Notes: generated by a model not told the origin, from the sequence alone. Counted from the stretch's first letter, positions 26,545-35,473 are shown. The stretch: DNA of 64,000 nt from Erythrobacter sp. (GCA_013822125.1 PNJY01000002.1:1-64000), one strand, 5' to 3'. Made by a program: numbers and translations.

Positions 26545-27807
26545 TCAGTCAAAAGCATCGAGCTGTTCGCCAAATCCACGTCGGATTGCAACGCAATCCG
26601 AGCAAAGGCGTAGCGAGGGAATACCCGGCATCGCCTCCGCCGCGTTGACCAGCCGGTAGTCGCTCGCCGGATCGCCGCATGACGAACAGACCTCTGCTGA
26701 CTCGGAGTGCCGGATCGCCAAGCGGGCGATAGCGCCCAGCCGTGGTTCGACACGATCAACGATCGAAAACCATAGGGGCGTATGCGGCACAACCCGTTCC
26801 ATATAGCGAGCGACGTCATCCGGATAATGACTTAGCAGCCACGACCGCGCAGTCTCAATTCTCAGTTCGTGCTCGTGCACCAAGGTTTCATAGTGCGCGA
26901 TGAGTATGCGGAGCGTATCGCGCGCGCTCTTCCTCTGCATAGCTTGATATTGCGTCAGGTTGACTGCAAACCGGACACCGCCCGAATAGGCCTCGCGGAT
27001 CGTCTCTATGCAGTATGCCTGTAAGTCAGCCACCATCGCCGGGTCCGAGACGCTTTTCATCAGCGGCAGGTCATAGCGGTAGGGGTGCGCCAGTCGTTCA
27101 TGCCTCCAGACGTCGAGATAACCGGAACCCCGCAGGGCATGCGCGATGGTTGCATCCCATTCGGGGTGATCAAGGATCAGCCGGACAAGGTCTGTAAAGT
27201 TCTCGACTACCGGATCGAGCCGTCTCCCCGCTGCCAGAACAGCGTTATGCGATTCGCGCATCAGGTCGAGCGGGCTGGGATATGCCGCGATAGCTTCGAT
27301 CTCTTCGGCTGATACAGGCTGGGTGACATCGGCAAGCTCCACCAAAAGCGGACTGTTGCGCAGATCTTCAGGAGTGCAATAATCCTGATCGGGAACCATT
27401 TGGATGCCGACAGCCGCATAGGCCTGCGCGACCAGGCGCGAGCAAAATTGTCTGCTTCCGCGCGGCTTTCGACCGCCAAGCACAGATCGAGCGGCTTCTG
27501 CCTTTGAGTATCTCGTGCCGATTTCAGAACGCGCAAAGTCGATGATACGCGCCATCTCGACTGGTGCCAACGGATCGCGCAATCTGAACGCAAAGACCGC
27601 CTCGTCTTCGCGAAAGAACTCGCGCTGAAGGTTCCACGCCTGGACCCCTTCTTCGGTTGAGTCGATGATCGACCCGTGTTGCACGCAGATCATTGCATGC
27701 GAAACGACGCCCTTGCTCGCCACGCGCACCACATTACCCTCCTTCGTCCGGTTAGCGGTCAGGATGATGTCGCCCGGTCGCAATCTATCGATGTCAATCC
27801 GTCGCAT
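26545..27807 (-). CDS. Permuted NlpC/P60-like (YiiX/LRAT-type) cysteine hydrolase with C-terminal zinc ribbon
   Basis: 420 residues. The N-terminus has RPGDIILT and a histidine in VVSHAMICVQHGSIIDST (His37), followed by a cysteine in RQFCSRLVAQAYAAVGI (Cys122). This His-before-Cys order marks circularly permuted NlpC/P60 enzymes such as YiiX, which act on peptides or lipids. A helical middle (about 180-360) is followed by two CxxC pairs (C374/C377 and C402/C405), likely a zinc ribbon. It is the last gene of the five-gene operon and overlaps the membrane protein gene by 14 bases. Substrate unknown. As an effector it could attack peptidoglycan, lipids or acylated proteins; that is inference. 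Confidence 0.75.
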   Translation of the reverse strand: MRRIDIDRLRPGDIILTANRTKEGNVVRVASKGVVSHAMICVQHGSIIDSTEEGVQAWNLQREFFREDEAVFAFRLRDPLAPVEMARIIDFARSEIGTRYSKAEAARSVLGGRKPRGSRQFCSRLVAQAYAAVGIQMVPDQDYCTPEDLRNSPLLVELADVTQPVSAEEIEAIAAYPSPLDLMRESHNAVLAAGRRLDPVVENFTDLVRLILDHPEWDATIAHALRGSGYLDVWRHERLAHPYRYDLPLMKSVSDPAMVADLQAYCIETIREAYSGGVRFAVNLTQYQAMQRKSARDTLRILIAHYETLVHEHELRIETARSWLLSHYPDDVARYMERVVPHTPLWFSIVDRVEPRLGAIARLAIRHSESAEVCSSCGDPASDYRLVNAAEAMPGIPSLRLCSDCVAIRRGFGEQLDAFD

Positions 27808-29164
27808 CCGAACCCCGTTGCACGATAAACTTGCGGGAATATCCGCCTGGAATTCCGCCCATGAAGGGCTCCCTTGTCAAAGTTACCTGCCCGAACGGAA
27901 TGTCGGCTGCGAAGTCATCAAGCGACACGACGAGGCTTTTGAGCCGTTCAACCGCGTCGAGGCTGACCGCTTGCTCAAGGAGGTGAAGCGCATGAACGAT
28001 GAACATGTCCTCAGCTTCGCCCGATTGCTCCGGATCGTAGATGTTGATCTTGATTTTGAGCACGGACGCCGCGTGCTCGCTGCCTTCGATGTAATAGGCG
28101 ACGTTATTTCGCCAGATGGCACCGTTTCCGAACTCGCGCATAGGGCTGGATGCAAACCATTCGTCGTCGTAGCTGCGATGGTAGTGACCGGTTTCAACGC
28201 CAAGGTCGGCCATGAACTGCATGGCGAGGTAAGGCGACCATCCATCTTTAGGGTGCACCGTTGGCGGTGACTTCTCGCGCAGCGTCAAGGCGAGGAGCGC
28301 GTCTAGTGAGTGTTTGAGCTCGGCCTTGTTCGCCGGTCGCGAATTTTGCAGCGCTTTGCGCCACCGGTCCAGCAGCACGATGTTGCCGCGAATGCGTGTG
28401 ATCGCCAGCCAGCGCGCATATGGAACCAGTCGCTTGTCGATCCCGAATATGCCGATTGTCGCGAACATGCTGTTGTTGGCGACATAGGTCCGCCACCCAT
28501 AGAGAAACGGCAGGAAGCCAAGCGACAGCAGCACGGGAATGACAAACTCCGAAGCGGTCGCCCACGTTGCAGCCTTCTGCCATTGCTCAATGGTCCTGAG
28601 CAGGCTGAACCCCAGATAGGAGAAGCCGATTGCGCTGATCGTGCAGCCAAGCAGGCGTGACACCTGTGCGTGTTCTGGTCGGTGTTTTGCGACTTCTCCC
28701 ATCATGGCGATCGTCGCGACGACCGGCAGCGCGATCAGTTCGACGATCAACGGAAAGGTGTGAAGCCCAGTGATGAAGACCAGCACAGCCGTGACCGAGA
28801 CAACATCGCGAGTGACCTTCGCCAGGCTTGCTGGCCGGTTTTTGGCTGTCGCTACTTCGAACATCGTAACGAAGCCGAAGGTCGCCAGCCAGAGGATGGT
28901 GGTCTTGAGGTTTGCCGCCGACCACAGGCCCGAACGATGAAGCACCCAAATTTCTGCCGCCGCGTAGAGCACTGCTACCGCCAAGGGAATCAGCAGCACC
29001 GGTTTGACGAAGGCTCTCAATACTCCGATGGCGCTGGACCGTGTCGATTGGGCGACAAAGACGTAAATGGCGAAAATGACCAACCAAATTGCTGCAGCGG
29101 CTTCGCGCGAATTCACCGAGCCCAAGAAAGCCTGAATCGCGCCGATCAGGCTATCGCCGCTCAC
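27794..29164 (-). CDS. Membrane protein with about seven helices and a soluble C-terminal domain
   Basis: 456 residues from a GTG at 29164, 2 bases after the upstream stop, so translation is probably coupled. Residues 1-235 hold about seven membrane helices (AIWLVIFAIYVFVAQ, PVLLIPLAVAVLYAAAEIWV, VVSVTAVLVFITGLHTF, FVIPVLLSLGFLPFLYGW). The remaining 220 residues are soluble, with no motif I recognise (AIWRNNVAYYIEGSEHAASV). It lies between the large helical protein and the cysteine hydrolase. In defence operons such proteins often act as the membrane effector or as the anchor for a partner enzyme. Confidence 0.65.
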   Translation of the reverse strand: MSGDSLIGAIQAFLGSVNSREAAAAIWLVIFAIYVFVAQSTRSSAIGVLRAFVKPVLLIPLAVAVLYAAAEIWVLHRSGLWSAANLKTTILWLATFGFVTMFEVATAKNRPASLAKVTRDVVSVTAVLVFITGLHTFPLIVELIALPVVATIAMMGEVAKHRPEHAQVSRLLGCTISAIGFSYLGFSLLRTIEQWQKAATWATASEFVIPVLLSLGFLPFLYGWRTYVANNSMFATIGIFGIDKRLVPYARWLAITRIRGNIVLLDRWRKALQNSRPANKAELKHSLDALLALTLREKSPPTVHPKDGWSPYLAMQFMADLGVETGHYHRSYDDEWFASSPMREFGNGAIWRNNVAYYIEGSEHAASVLKIKINIYDPEQSGEAEDMFIVHALHLLEQAVSLDAVERLKSLVVSLDDFAADIPFGQVTLTREPFMGGIPGGYSRKFIVQRGSDATD

Positions 29165-29166
29165 TG

Positions 29167-31536
29167 TCAGACCGCAAACCGGGCAGCAAAGGCATGAACA
29201 TCGCTAGCATCCCACGCAGGTTCATCTGCGTCAGCGATCGCCCGCTCCCGCGCGCGCTTCGCCATCCATTGGCGATAGCTGGGTTCGGGATGGTCCTGCT
29301 CCAGCTCCTTGATTGCTGCATATGTGTCGGAACCGGGCTGCGAAGATAGCAGGTTGAACAGGTTGTTGCGCGCATCCTGAGCATCGTCGCGGGCGGTCGG
29401 CGAATAGACCCCGCCGTTGGCGCGGTTGATGTCGTCGCTCGCCCTGATGAAGCGATGCATCAGGACATACAAGCTCTTGAGATGCGCCGGCGTCTTGAAG
29501 GCGCCGGTCCGATTGCCGGTCCCGTGCCGGTCGCCTAGCAGCGAAACCACGAAGAACTGCGCAAAGCTCGATCCGTCTTCCCGCCCAAGCCTTTCCAACT
29601 CTGCCTCAAGCGCTGGAATAGCTTCATCAGGCGCGTTGTCGACCCACAGCGCATACCAGCGCGGGAGCTGCTCCGCACCAACCCCGCCCGCAAGCTTTGC
29701 TTTGGCTAGTTCGCCTAATTCGGCTGGTGCCACCCCTGAACTCGACAGGATGTTGAGGCAGTAGCGCAGATTGTCCGCGTTGTGCATGTCGTTCGCAACT
29801 AGCCATTCGAGGATTAACGGCGCGACCTCGGCATGAAGCCATGGTGTGTGATAAAGGATATCGTGCAGGATATGGTGGGTTGGCTGATCGGACTTGCTGT
29901 GATCCAGATCCCAGATCAGCTCTTTCGCCACTGCGTCCATTCCCGCCTGGGGGTGCGCGCGATAGAGCGGCTCGAACCAGCGCGGAAACCCGTTCAACTC
30001 CCAAGTGACATAGCGCAACACATGCCTCGCCTCTGCATCGCTGAGCGATGCGAAGAAGTTTTCATTTTCTGCAAATTCGATAGCAATGCCCGCCATCGCG
30101 AAGATCAGCGCGTATGGCGTGGAACCAGTCGCAGCCCCCTCTGAGCGCAGGCCTGGCATGTACGGACGCCAAAAGCCCACGGCAGTGTCACGATAGGCGC
30201 GCGCAACATCTTCGCCCAACTCAGGGATCAACTGCTGCCAAGCCGAACCCCAATCGCGATCGTGCGCGATGCCGTCCTCCCGGATGCTGTGAAGGAGGTG
30301 CAACTGATCGTAACTGAATTCCCCTGGCCCCAGCCCTTCGGGCGATCGAACGCGGTCCGGATCAGCTTTGAGCATGCGCACCCAATCCGCCCGGTCGCGC
30401 TCTTCTTTGTCTTCTCGGGCCTTCCTTTCCCGTTTCCATTTACGATTTTCCGCCTCCATCTTCCGCACTGCTGGCGAAGGGCGCGGATCGATCCGCTGTG
30501 CGAGCGCCGCTACCAGTTCTGCCTGCCCAAATGCTGCGGCATGCATTTTCTCAAGCCAATCGGCCGGGCGATCCGCAGCGACGAAAAGAACAAGACAACG
30601 CGACAACGCCACCAGCCGGTCGTCGAGCGATTCTTTGTCGCGCACCCAGCCTAGACAGCGATCGAAGTCGTCGGCCTCGAAGCGCCAGAACGGTCCCATG
30701 AACGAGATTTGCCAATCGTCGACCATCCGCTCTCCTTTGGCGGCTAGGTGCGCGCGGCGCTCGGCAACGCTGGTCCAGTAGAGGCGATCATTCAACTCCT
30801 GCCAGCGCGGGACGTTTACGCCAAGGGCATTCTTGAAGTCGGTCGCGCCATCGCTACGCCAGAAGCGAACGGCCGGCACTTTGCGGAGGATCGCAAGCGC
30901 CTCGGGATGCAAGGCCGCCGCCGCACGACCGCTCACCAGGCGATCGACCGCGTGCAGCGCCGGACCCATCAACCAGCTGAACGGCTCGGAGACATGGCAT
31001 TCGCCACGCTCGATATGGGGTTCGCGGTCGAGAAATGCGTTGAGGCCTTCGACCAGGCAGGCAACCGGTTGTTCAGGCGCGGCATCGGCCATGATCGGCA
31101 GCCGCTCTATCAGGCGGTGGATCGCCTCTGATAGCCCCGTCGCTTCAAAGCGCTCATAGGGCGTGAGCCGGTCGATCGAGGCAAGAAGCAGCTCGACGCT
31201 TCGCATCGTCGGTGCGGCCCATTCCACCAGCTCACCCAACAAGCGCCGGTCGAGCGGTGGATCTAGCGCGACAACGGCTGACCACAGTGCGTCCTTCTGC
31301 GCCTCTTCGCCCAAAGTCATGACCGCGCGGATCGAAGCTATGCGGGCATAGCGGCCACGGTTCGGATCGAGCGCGATCTGCTCCAACGCGGGCAGGCACG
31401 TGCGCATCTCACCCTGCCAGGCAAGGCGCCCGATGAAGAAGACGACATCGTCATCGCCGCCGAAGCGTTCGAGCAATGCAAGTGCGTCTTCGGCGAGGTC
31501 GGGTGCGGCAATGCGCTCGATCGCGGTGTTGTCCAT
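29167..31536 (-). CDS. Large helical protein, probable sensor partner of the NACHT ATPase
   Basis: 789 residues from ATG 31536, which has GAGAGG 5 bases upstream; a GTG at 31548 overlapping the NACHT stop is the alternative. It is almost wholly helical with HEAT-like pairs (ALEQIALDPNRGRYARIASI, RLLGELVEWAAPTMRSVELL) and a charged coiled segment near the middle (MEAENRKWKRERKAREDKEE). No catalytic motif is seen. In single-chain NACHT/STAND proteins a helical repeat region like this follows the ATPase and binds the trigger. Here it is encoded by the next gene, as if the chain were split in two (448 + 789 residues). Role inferred. Confidence 0.6.
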   Translation of the reverse strand: MDNTAIERIAAPDLAEDALALLERFGGDDDVVFFIGRLAWQGEMRTCLPALEQIALDPNRGRYARIASIRAVMTLGEEAQKDALWSAVVALDPPLDRRLLGELVEWAAPTMRSVELLLASIDRLTPYERFEATGLSEAIHRLIERLPIMADAAPEQPVACLVEGLNAFLDREPHIERGECHVSEPFSWLMGPALHAVDRLVSGRAAAALHPEALAILRKVPAVRFWRSDGATDFKNALGVNVPRWQELNDRLYWTSVAERRAHLAAKGERMVDDWQISFMGPFWRFEADDFDRCLGWVRDKESLDDRLVALSRCLVLFVAADRPADWLEKMHAAAFGQAELVAALAQRIDPRPSPAVRKMEAENRKWKRERKAREDKEERDRADWVRMLKADPDRVRSPEGLGPGEFSYDQLHLLHSIREDGIAHDRDWGSAWQQLIPELGEDVARAYRDTAVGFWRPYMPGLRSEGAATGSTPYALIFAMAGIAIEFAENENFFASLSDAEARHVLRYVTWELNGFPRWFEPLYRAHPQAGMDAVAKELIWDLDHSKSDQPTHHILHDILYHTPWLHAEVAPLILEWLVANDMHNADNLRYCLNILSSSGVAPAELGELAKAKLAGGVGAEQLPRWYALWVDNAPDEAIPALEAELERLGREDGSSFAQFFVVSLLGDRHGTGNRTGAFKTPAHLKSLYVLMHRFIRASDDINRANGGVYSPTARDDAQDARNNLFNLLSSQPGSDTYAAIKELEQDHPEPSYRQWMAKRARERAIADADEPAWDASDVHAFAARFAV

Positions 31537-31544
31537 AATCCCTC

Positions 31545-32891
31545 TCACTTCGCATCCGCTGCGATCTGGGCGACGATGCCGGCAAGCATTTCCCGCCGCA
31601 CTGCCAGCGGCAGTTGCGATGGGTCGCCGCCTTCGCTGGCGATGTCGGGTTCAAGCGCGAGCGCCCGGTCGCGCACACCCTCATCGAGTAGCAAAAGCCA
31701 ACACAAGGTCGGCCGCAACCGCGGAACGATGACCTCTTCGCCATACTGATTGCGGAAGAATAGGCCTTCGACCTCGGGCCTCGCGCCGGGACGAACAAGC
31801 AGCCGCTGAGCCCATTCAGCGGTAAGCAATTCGCGGATTTCGCGGTGACGAAAGCGAACGCTTGCATAGACGATATCGTCGAATATGCCGGTCCGTAGCA
31901 ATGCGACAAGTTCAGGTTCGGACCAGTCGGGCAGCACTGCGGCAGGATCGACCCGATCCACCTTGTTAGCATCGTCGGGTAGCGATACTATGCTCCGCCC
32001 AGTTAGAGTGACGGCGGCGGCCAGTGCCTGCGCGCCGCAGCGCGCGCGATCAGCCGAAATTTTTTGTGGGGCTACCATCCCCGACAGTGGTGCGAGCTGG
32101 AGTTCGATCAGACGCTGCAGAACCTTCAGGCGGCTGCCCAAAGCGCCATCGGCCTGCCAAACAAGGATGAGTGCTTTCAAGTCGAATGGCCGCTCGGCAA
32201 GGGTTGTCAGACCGCCGCGCTCGACGGCGGCCATGAATGCGTTCGCATCGACACCGTAATGCGCGGCGAACAGCCTGATCTGATCCGGCTTGAGGCCGCC
32301 GAGGCGATAGATTTTGAGGACAGGATCGCTCTCGGTCTCGTCTGAATTCTTTTTCTTTTTTTCATCCGCTTCGGCTGGCGCACCATGCGGCAGATATTGC
32401 TCGACCAGAGTACGATCGGTCAGAGCCTGCCAGGCGTCTTCGCGGCTCGTGATGATGATCCGTGCGCGCTCGCGGGCAGTCTGGATGCGCGCGCCGAACA
32501 GCCGGATGGCATCTTCAAGCGCGCGCGGAGTCCCGAGCTGCGCTTCGTCAACCGAATCGAGGAAGAAATAGGCTTCGCCATCGCCTGCCAGCCACTCGGC
32601 GAAATCGGCGGCGGTGCCGACCTCGAACCCGTTCTCGAATGCTGCATCGATGGCCTCGATCCGGATGAAGAAGGCATTGGCGCCGTCTGCGCGAAGTTTA
32701 GCGGCGCGATCTTTTGCCTCGAATGTTTTGCCAGCACCAGCGTCGGCCAGAACCAGAACACGGTATTGCTCTTCGAGCGCGCGCCACCCCTGCACTGTGC
32801 CGCCCGGTTCTGGATGGAGAAACTCCCACTCGCCGAAATGCGGCTTAGCCGGAACGAAGCGGCGGATCAGGGGGACGATAATATCCTTCAT
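31545..32891 (-). CDS. NACHT-type STAND NTPase
   Basis: 448 residues from ATG 32891, overlapping the Fic stop by ATGA; the frame upstream of this is antisense-like noise over fic. Walker A is VLADAGAGKTFEAK (about 47-60), the NACHT Walker B YFFLDSVDEA is at about 108-117 with its typical small residue two places after the Asp, and sensor 1 is RARIIITSRED (about 142-152). The C-terminal FRHREIRELLTAEWAQRLL matches the winged-helix end of NACHT modules. There is no N-terminal effector domain; only about 40 residues precede Walker A. Effector and sensor functions are therefore likely supplied by the neighbouring genes. Confidence 0.8.
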   Translation of the reverse strand: MKDIIVPLIRRFVPAKPHFGEWEFLHPEPGGTVQGWRALEEQYRVLVLADAGAGKTFEAKDRAAKLRADGANAFFIRIEAIDAAFENGFEVGTAADFAEWLAGDGEAYFFLDSVDEAQLGTPRALEDAIRLFGARIQTARERARIIITSREDAWQALTDRTLVEQYLPHGAPAEADEKKKKNSDETESDPVLKIYRLGGLKPDQIRLFAAHYGVDANAFMAAVERGGLTTLAERPFDLKALILVWQADGALGSRLKVLQRLIELQLAPLSGMVAPQKISADRARCGAQALAAAVTLTGRSIVSLPDDANKVDRVDPAAVLPDWSEPELVALLRTGIFDDIVYASVRFRHREIRELLTAEWAQRLLVRPGARPEVEGLFFRNQYGEEVIVPRLRPTLCWLLLLDEGVRDRALALEPDIASEGGDPSQLPLAVRREMLAGIVAQIAADAK

Positions 32892-34075
32892 GGCCGCGTC
32901 CCTGCATTGGCCGGATAGAGGTTGGGAAACCAGCGCTCCGCGACATCGGCCGGGAAGGCGAGCCGCAGCGCGGCCTTGTGTGTCGGGGCGATCAGCATTC
33001 CGCGCTCGACCAATGCCGCCGTGACGTTGCGCGCGCCGCGTTCTCCGTAACCGGTAAGCATCGGGATTTTCGAGCGCTCGACCTCGCCTGCCAGCACCGC
33101 TTCGCGCAACACCGCATAGCTGCCACGCTGCAGCTGCTTCGACCGTACTTCCTCTTCGACATGAATCTCGATACGGCGCAGCAGCATGTCTGGTTCGAGC
33201 AGGCCGCTCATGAATCGGATCTGGTCGATCGAGCGCTCTAGGAAGAAGCGGCAAAAAGCGATCAAGCCACGCTGGGTCAGGTTGCCGCGACCGTCGCGGT
33301 CGCCCTCGCGCGCCCCATCGGCCTGTGCGAGCAGCTTCTTGTAAAGCTCTTCTTCGCGCGCAAGGCCGCGCGCCACCGACCACAAGCTTGTGCCGATTCC
33401 CAGCCGCTTGAACAGCGCATGTGACATCAGCCGAGCTACCCGGCCGTTTCCGTCGAGAAAGGGGTGAATCCAGAGGAAGCGATGATGCACTGCGCCGACT
33501 GCCTGGATTTGCCGGAAGCTGCTGAGTGGAGGCGAGGTGTAGGCCCGGTCGAACCGCGCCATGAATTGGGGCAGGTCGGAATGATCGGGCGGCAGATGTC
33601 TGCCGACCTCGACATCGCGGGTGCGCCACTCTCCGGGAACCACGGGCAGCTTCTCACCGGTTTGCGGATGCACGACCCAGAGCATCTCGGGCGGCAGGCG
33701 CGAGCAGAATTCCTCGTGCAGCCATGCGGCATAGGCGGCCGATGCCGGCCATACATCGGGATCGCGACCGATATCGATCAGCTGCTGCACATGGATATGC
33801 GCAACCGCTTCCTGCTGCAATTCGCGGCGCTTGGGTTCAGCCGAAAAGTCGTTGGCGAGCGCGCGATCAATATCGCGCGGATGCGTGTCATGGCCTTCGA
33901 TCAGGTTCGAATAATAGCAGTTCATCGACCGGACGAGATCGCCCATGGAATCGCGCAGGATCGGGTGCACCCGGCCCGCAAGCTGGTTTGCCTCGGCAAT
34001 TAGCACCACGACCTCGTCTTCGAGATCCTTGACCGCCTCCTCGGGCACCATAGGCTCCATGGTCATTGTGCTCAT
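32888..34075 (-). CDS. Fic-domain protein (predicted AMP transferase) with class II inhibitory helix
   Basis: 395 residues from ATG 34075; an upstream GTG at 34081 is possible. The Fic motif HPFLDGNGRVAR is complete (residues 204-215), so the catalytic His and the phosphate-binding GNGR are present. The N-terminal SNLIEG (56-61) fits the (S/T)xxxE(G/N) inhibitory motif, marking a self-inhibited class II Fic. A C-terminal winged-helix part (LTGYGERGARNVTAALVERG) may bind DNA. Fic enzymes move AMP or another nucleotide group onto a hydroxyl residue of a target protein. As first gene of the operon it may modify the NACHT or helical protein, act as effector, or regulate transcription; the sequence does not decide. 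Confidence 0.88.
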   Translation of the reverse strand: MSTMTMEPMVPEEAVKDLEDEVVVLIAEANQLAGRVHPILRDSMGDLVRSMNCYYSNLIEGHDTHPRDIDRALANDFSAEPKRRELQQEAVAHIHVQQLIDIGRDPDVWPASAAYAAWLHEEFCSRLPPEMLWVVHPQTGEKLPVVPGEWRTRDVEVGRHLPPDHSDLPQFMARFDRAYTSPPLSSFRQIQAVGAVHHRFLWIHPFLDGNGRVARLMSHALFKRLGIGTSLWSVARGLAREEELYKKLLAQADGAREGDRDGRGNLTQRGLIAFCRFFLERSIDQIRFMSGLLEPDMLLRRIEIHVEEEVRSKQLQRGSYAVLREAVLAGEVERSKIPMLTGYGERGARNVTAALVERGMLIAPTHKAALRLAFPADVAERWFPNLYPANAGTRP

Positions 34076-34084
34076 GCACACTTT

Positions 34085-34171
34085 ATGCCGGATTTCATGC
34101 CGGTTGTAAATGTTGAAAGTAAGGAATTTATATCGCTATATGAAAGCAATATGTGCCGCTTAATATGCCGG
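34085..34171. promoter_or_regulatory. AT-rich promoter region of the Fic/NACHT operon with repeated ATGCCGG
   Basis: Upstream of fic, ATGCCGG occurs at 34085-34091, 34097-34103 (12 bases apart) and 34165-34171, with a partial copy ATGTGCCG at 34151. Between them the sequence is AT-rich (ttatatcgctatatgaaagc), unlike its surroundings, as expected of a promoter. The repeats could be an operator, perhaps for the winged helix of the Fic protein. Confidence 0.35.
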
Positions 34172-34302
34172 ATATTAGAACGTATGTTGTGAATGTCCGC
34201 TTTCCCTAATCAGCCTCCAAAATCTGGCGTTCCGGAGTGTCGAACATCTCAATCATTGAGCACCGTTTTGCGCTTCGACCGCATTCAGACTTCAGAGATC
34301 GC

Positions 34303-35232
34303 CTACCCAGCCTTGCTTGCCAGCTCTTCAAGCTCGGCTATCCGCTCCGAGCAGATCTTATGCACGATCTGGCCGAGTTCCTCGACGCGCTCGCCGAGCC
34401 AGCTCAGCTCCTCCTCGCTGATGCGGTAGTGCTTTGAGTAGCGCGCCTTGACATAGGCTTCCTTCAATTTCTCGAACATCGCCCGCTGTTTGCGGTTGTC
34501 CATCGGCCAGACATAGGTGAGGCGCCGGTCGAGCCGCTCGGCCTGGGTGCGCAGGAAGCCGAGATTGTGGACGTGAGGAGTGTAGAAGGTCACGACCAAA
34601 AGGGCGGAGTGGTAGAGGAACTCAGCGGTCTGATGTAGATCGAATGCTGCTGGCTTGAGAAAACCCTTCTTCAGGCCAAGTCTTGAGAGTTCAAAGCGCT
34701 GCATCGCGGTCGGAAACCACTCCTCGAAATACTCCTTGGCCATGGCCAGCGCCTGTTCGGGAGTCTTGGGCTTGGGCTGGTGGAAGGGCGTGTCGTCGCT
34801 CTGGTAGAGCGCGATGCCGTCCTTGGCCACGTCCATGAAGAAGTAGCGGCCATGGGCAAGTCCGTCGTTCACCTCCTGCAAGGTGTGGACGATGAAATTG
34901 ACCGGGGTTCTGATCGCTCCGGCAATGCTGTATTCGCGCATCAGGCGCTCATCGAGCTTCGACCAGTACTTGACCCGGTCGGTGAGCCGCTTGTCGTTGA
35001 CCACGATCAGCAGGTCATAGTCGGACTTGTAGCCCTTGGCGGTATGCGGCTCATCGACCCAGCCGCCGCGCGCATACGAACCGTACAGCACGATCTTGAG
35101 GATGCGCCCGGCCTTCTTCCATTCGTGCTTGGCCAGCGCGAAGGCATCGCCGAACTCTTCAAAGATGATCTCGACCACCCTCTCGAGCTCGCGCTGCTTG
35201 TTGGCAGGAAGATGGTCAAGCTCGGTGCGCAT
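34303..35232 (-). CDS. Nucleotidyltransferase-HEPN fusion protein
   Basis: 309 residues. The N-terminal half has the minimal nucleotidyltransferase signature LYGSYARGGW followed by KSDYDLLIVV, giving the GS motif and the DxD metal ligands. The C-terminal half (LHQTAEFLYHSALLVVTFYT, EAYVKARYSKHYRISEEEL) is a HEPN-like four-helix domain. The classical RxxxxH RNase motif is not obvious. Such MNT-HEPN pairs act as toxin/antitoxin modules, where the transferase AMPylates the HEPN part, but fused long versions also exist as accessory proteins on sphingomonad elements. It is on the same strand as fic, 230 bases upstream, and may be a separate unit. Confidence 0.72.
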   Translation of the reverse strand: MRTELDHLPANKQRELERVVEIIFEEFGDAFALAKHEWKKAGRILKIVLYGSYARGGWVDEPHTAKGYKSDYDLLIVVNDKRLTDRVKYWSKLDERLMREYSIAGAIRTPVNFIVHTLQEVNDGLAHGRYFFMDVAKDGIALYQSDDTPFHQPKPKTPEQALAMAKEYFEEWFPTAMQRFELSRLGLKKGFLKPAAFDLHQTAEFLYHSALLVVTFYTPHVHNLGFLRTQAERLDRRLTYVWPMDNRKQRAMFEKLKEAYVKARYSKHYRISEEELSWLGERVEELGQIVHKICSERIAELEELASKAG

Positions 35233-35473
35233 GCTCGATGTCTAGCAGCTAAGATGCTGAAAAGCCCATAGCAGAAAATGAGGATGGGCAAGGCGTACAC
35301 AGCCAAGTCCGACAATGACAATGCCCAACATCCCTTCTCTGCCAGCTACGCCGTTCCCGGTTGTTGTGCGCCAGCCTGCGCGCCGCATGATCCGCGCCTT
35401 GCGCATTCGGCACATGCTCCGTCACAACTGGGCCGGGCCATTCCGACCCGGCGCAATATGTGGAGCCAAAGCC

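Noticed and set aside
31545..33629. A 694-codon start for the NACHT gene
   Set aside because: The first 245 codons are antisense-like noise overlapping fic. ATG 32891 gives an ATGA overlap and the whole NACHT module.
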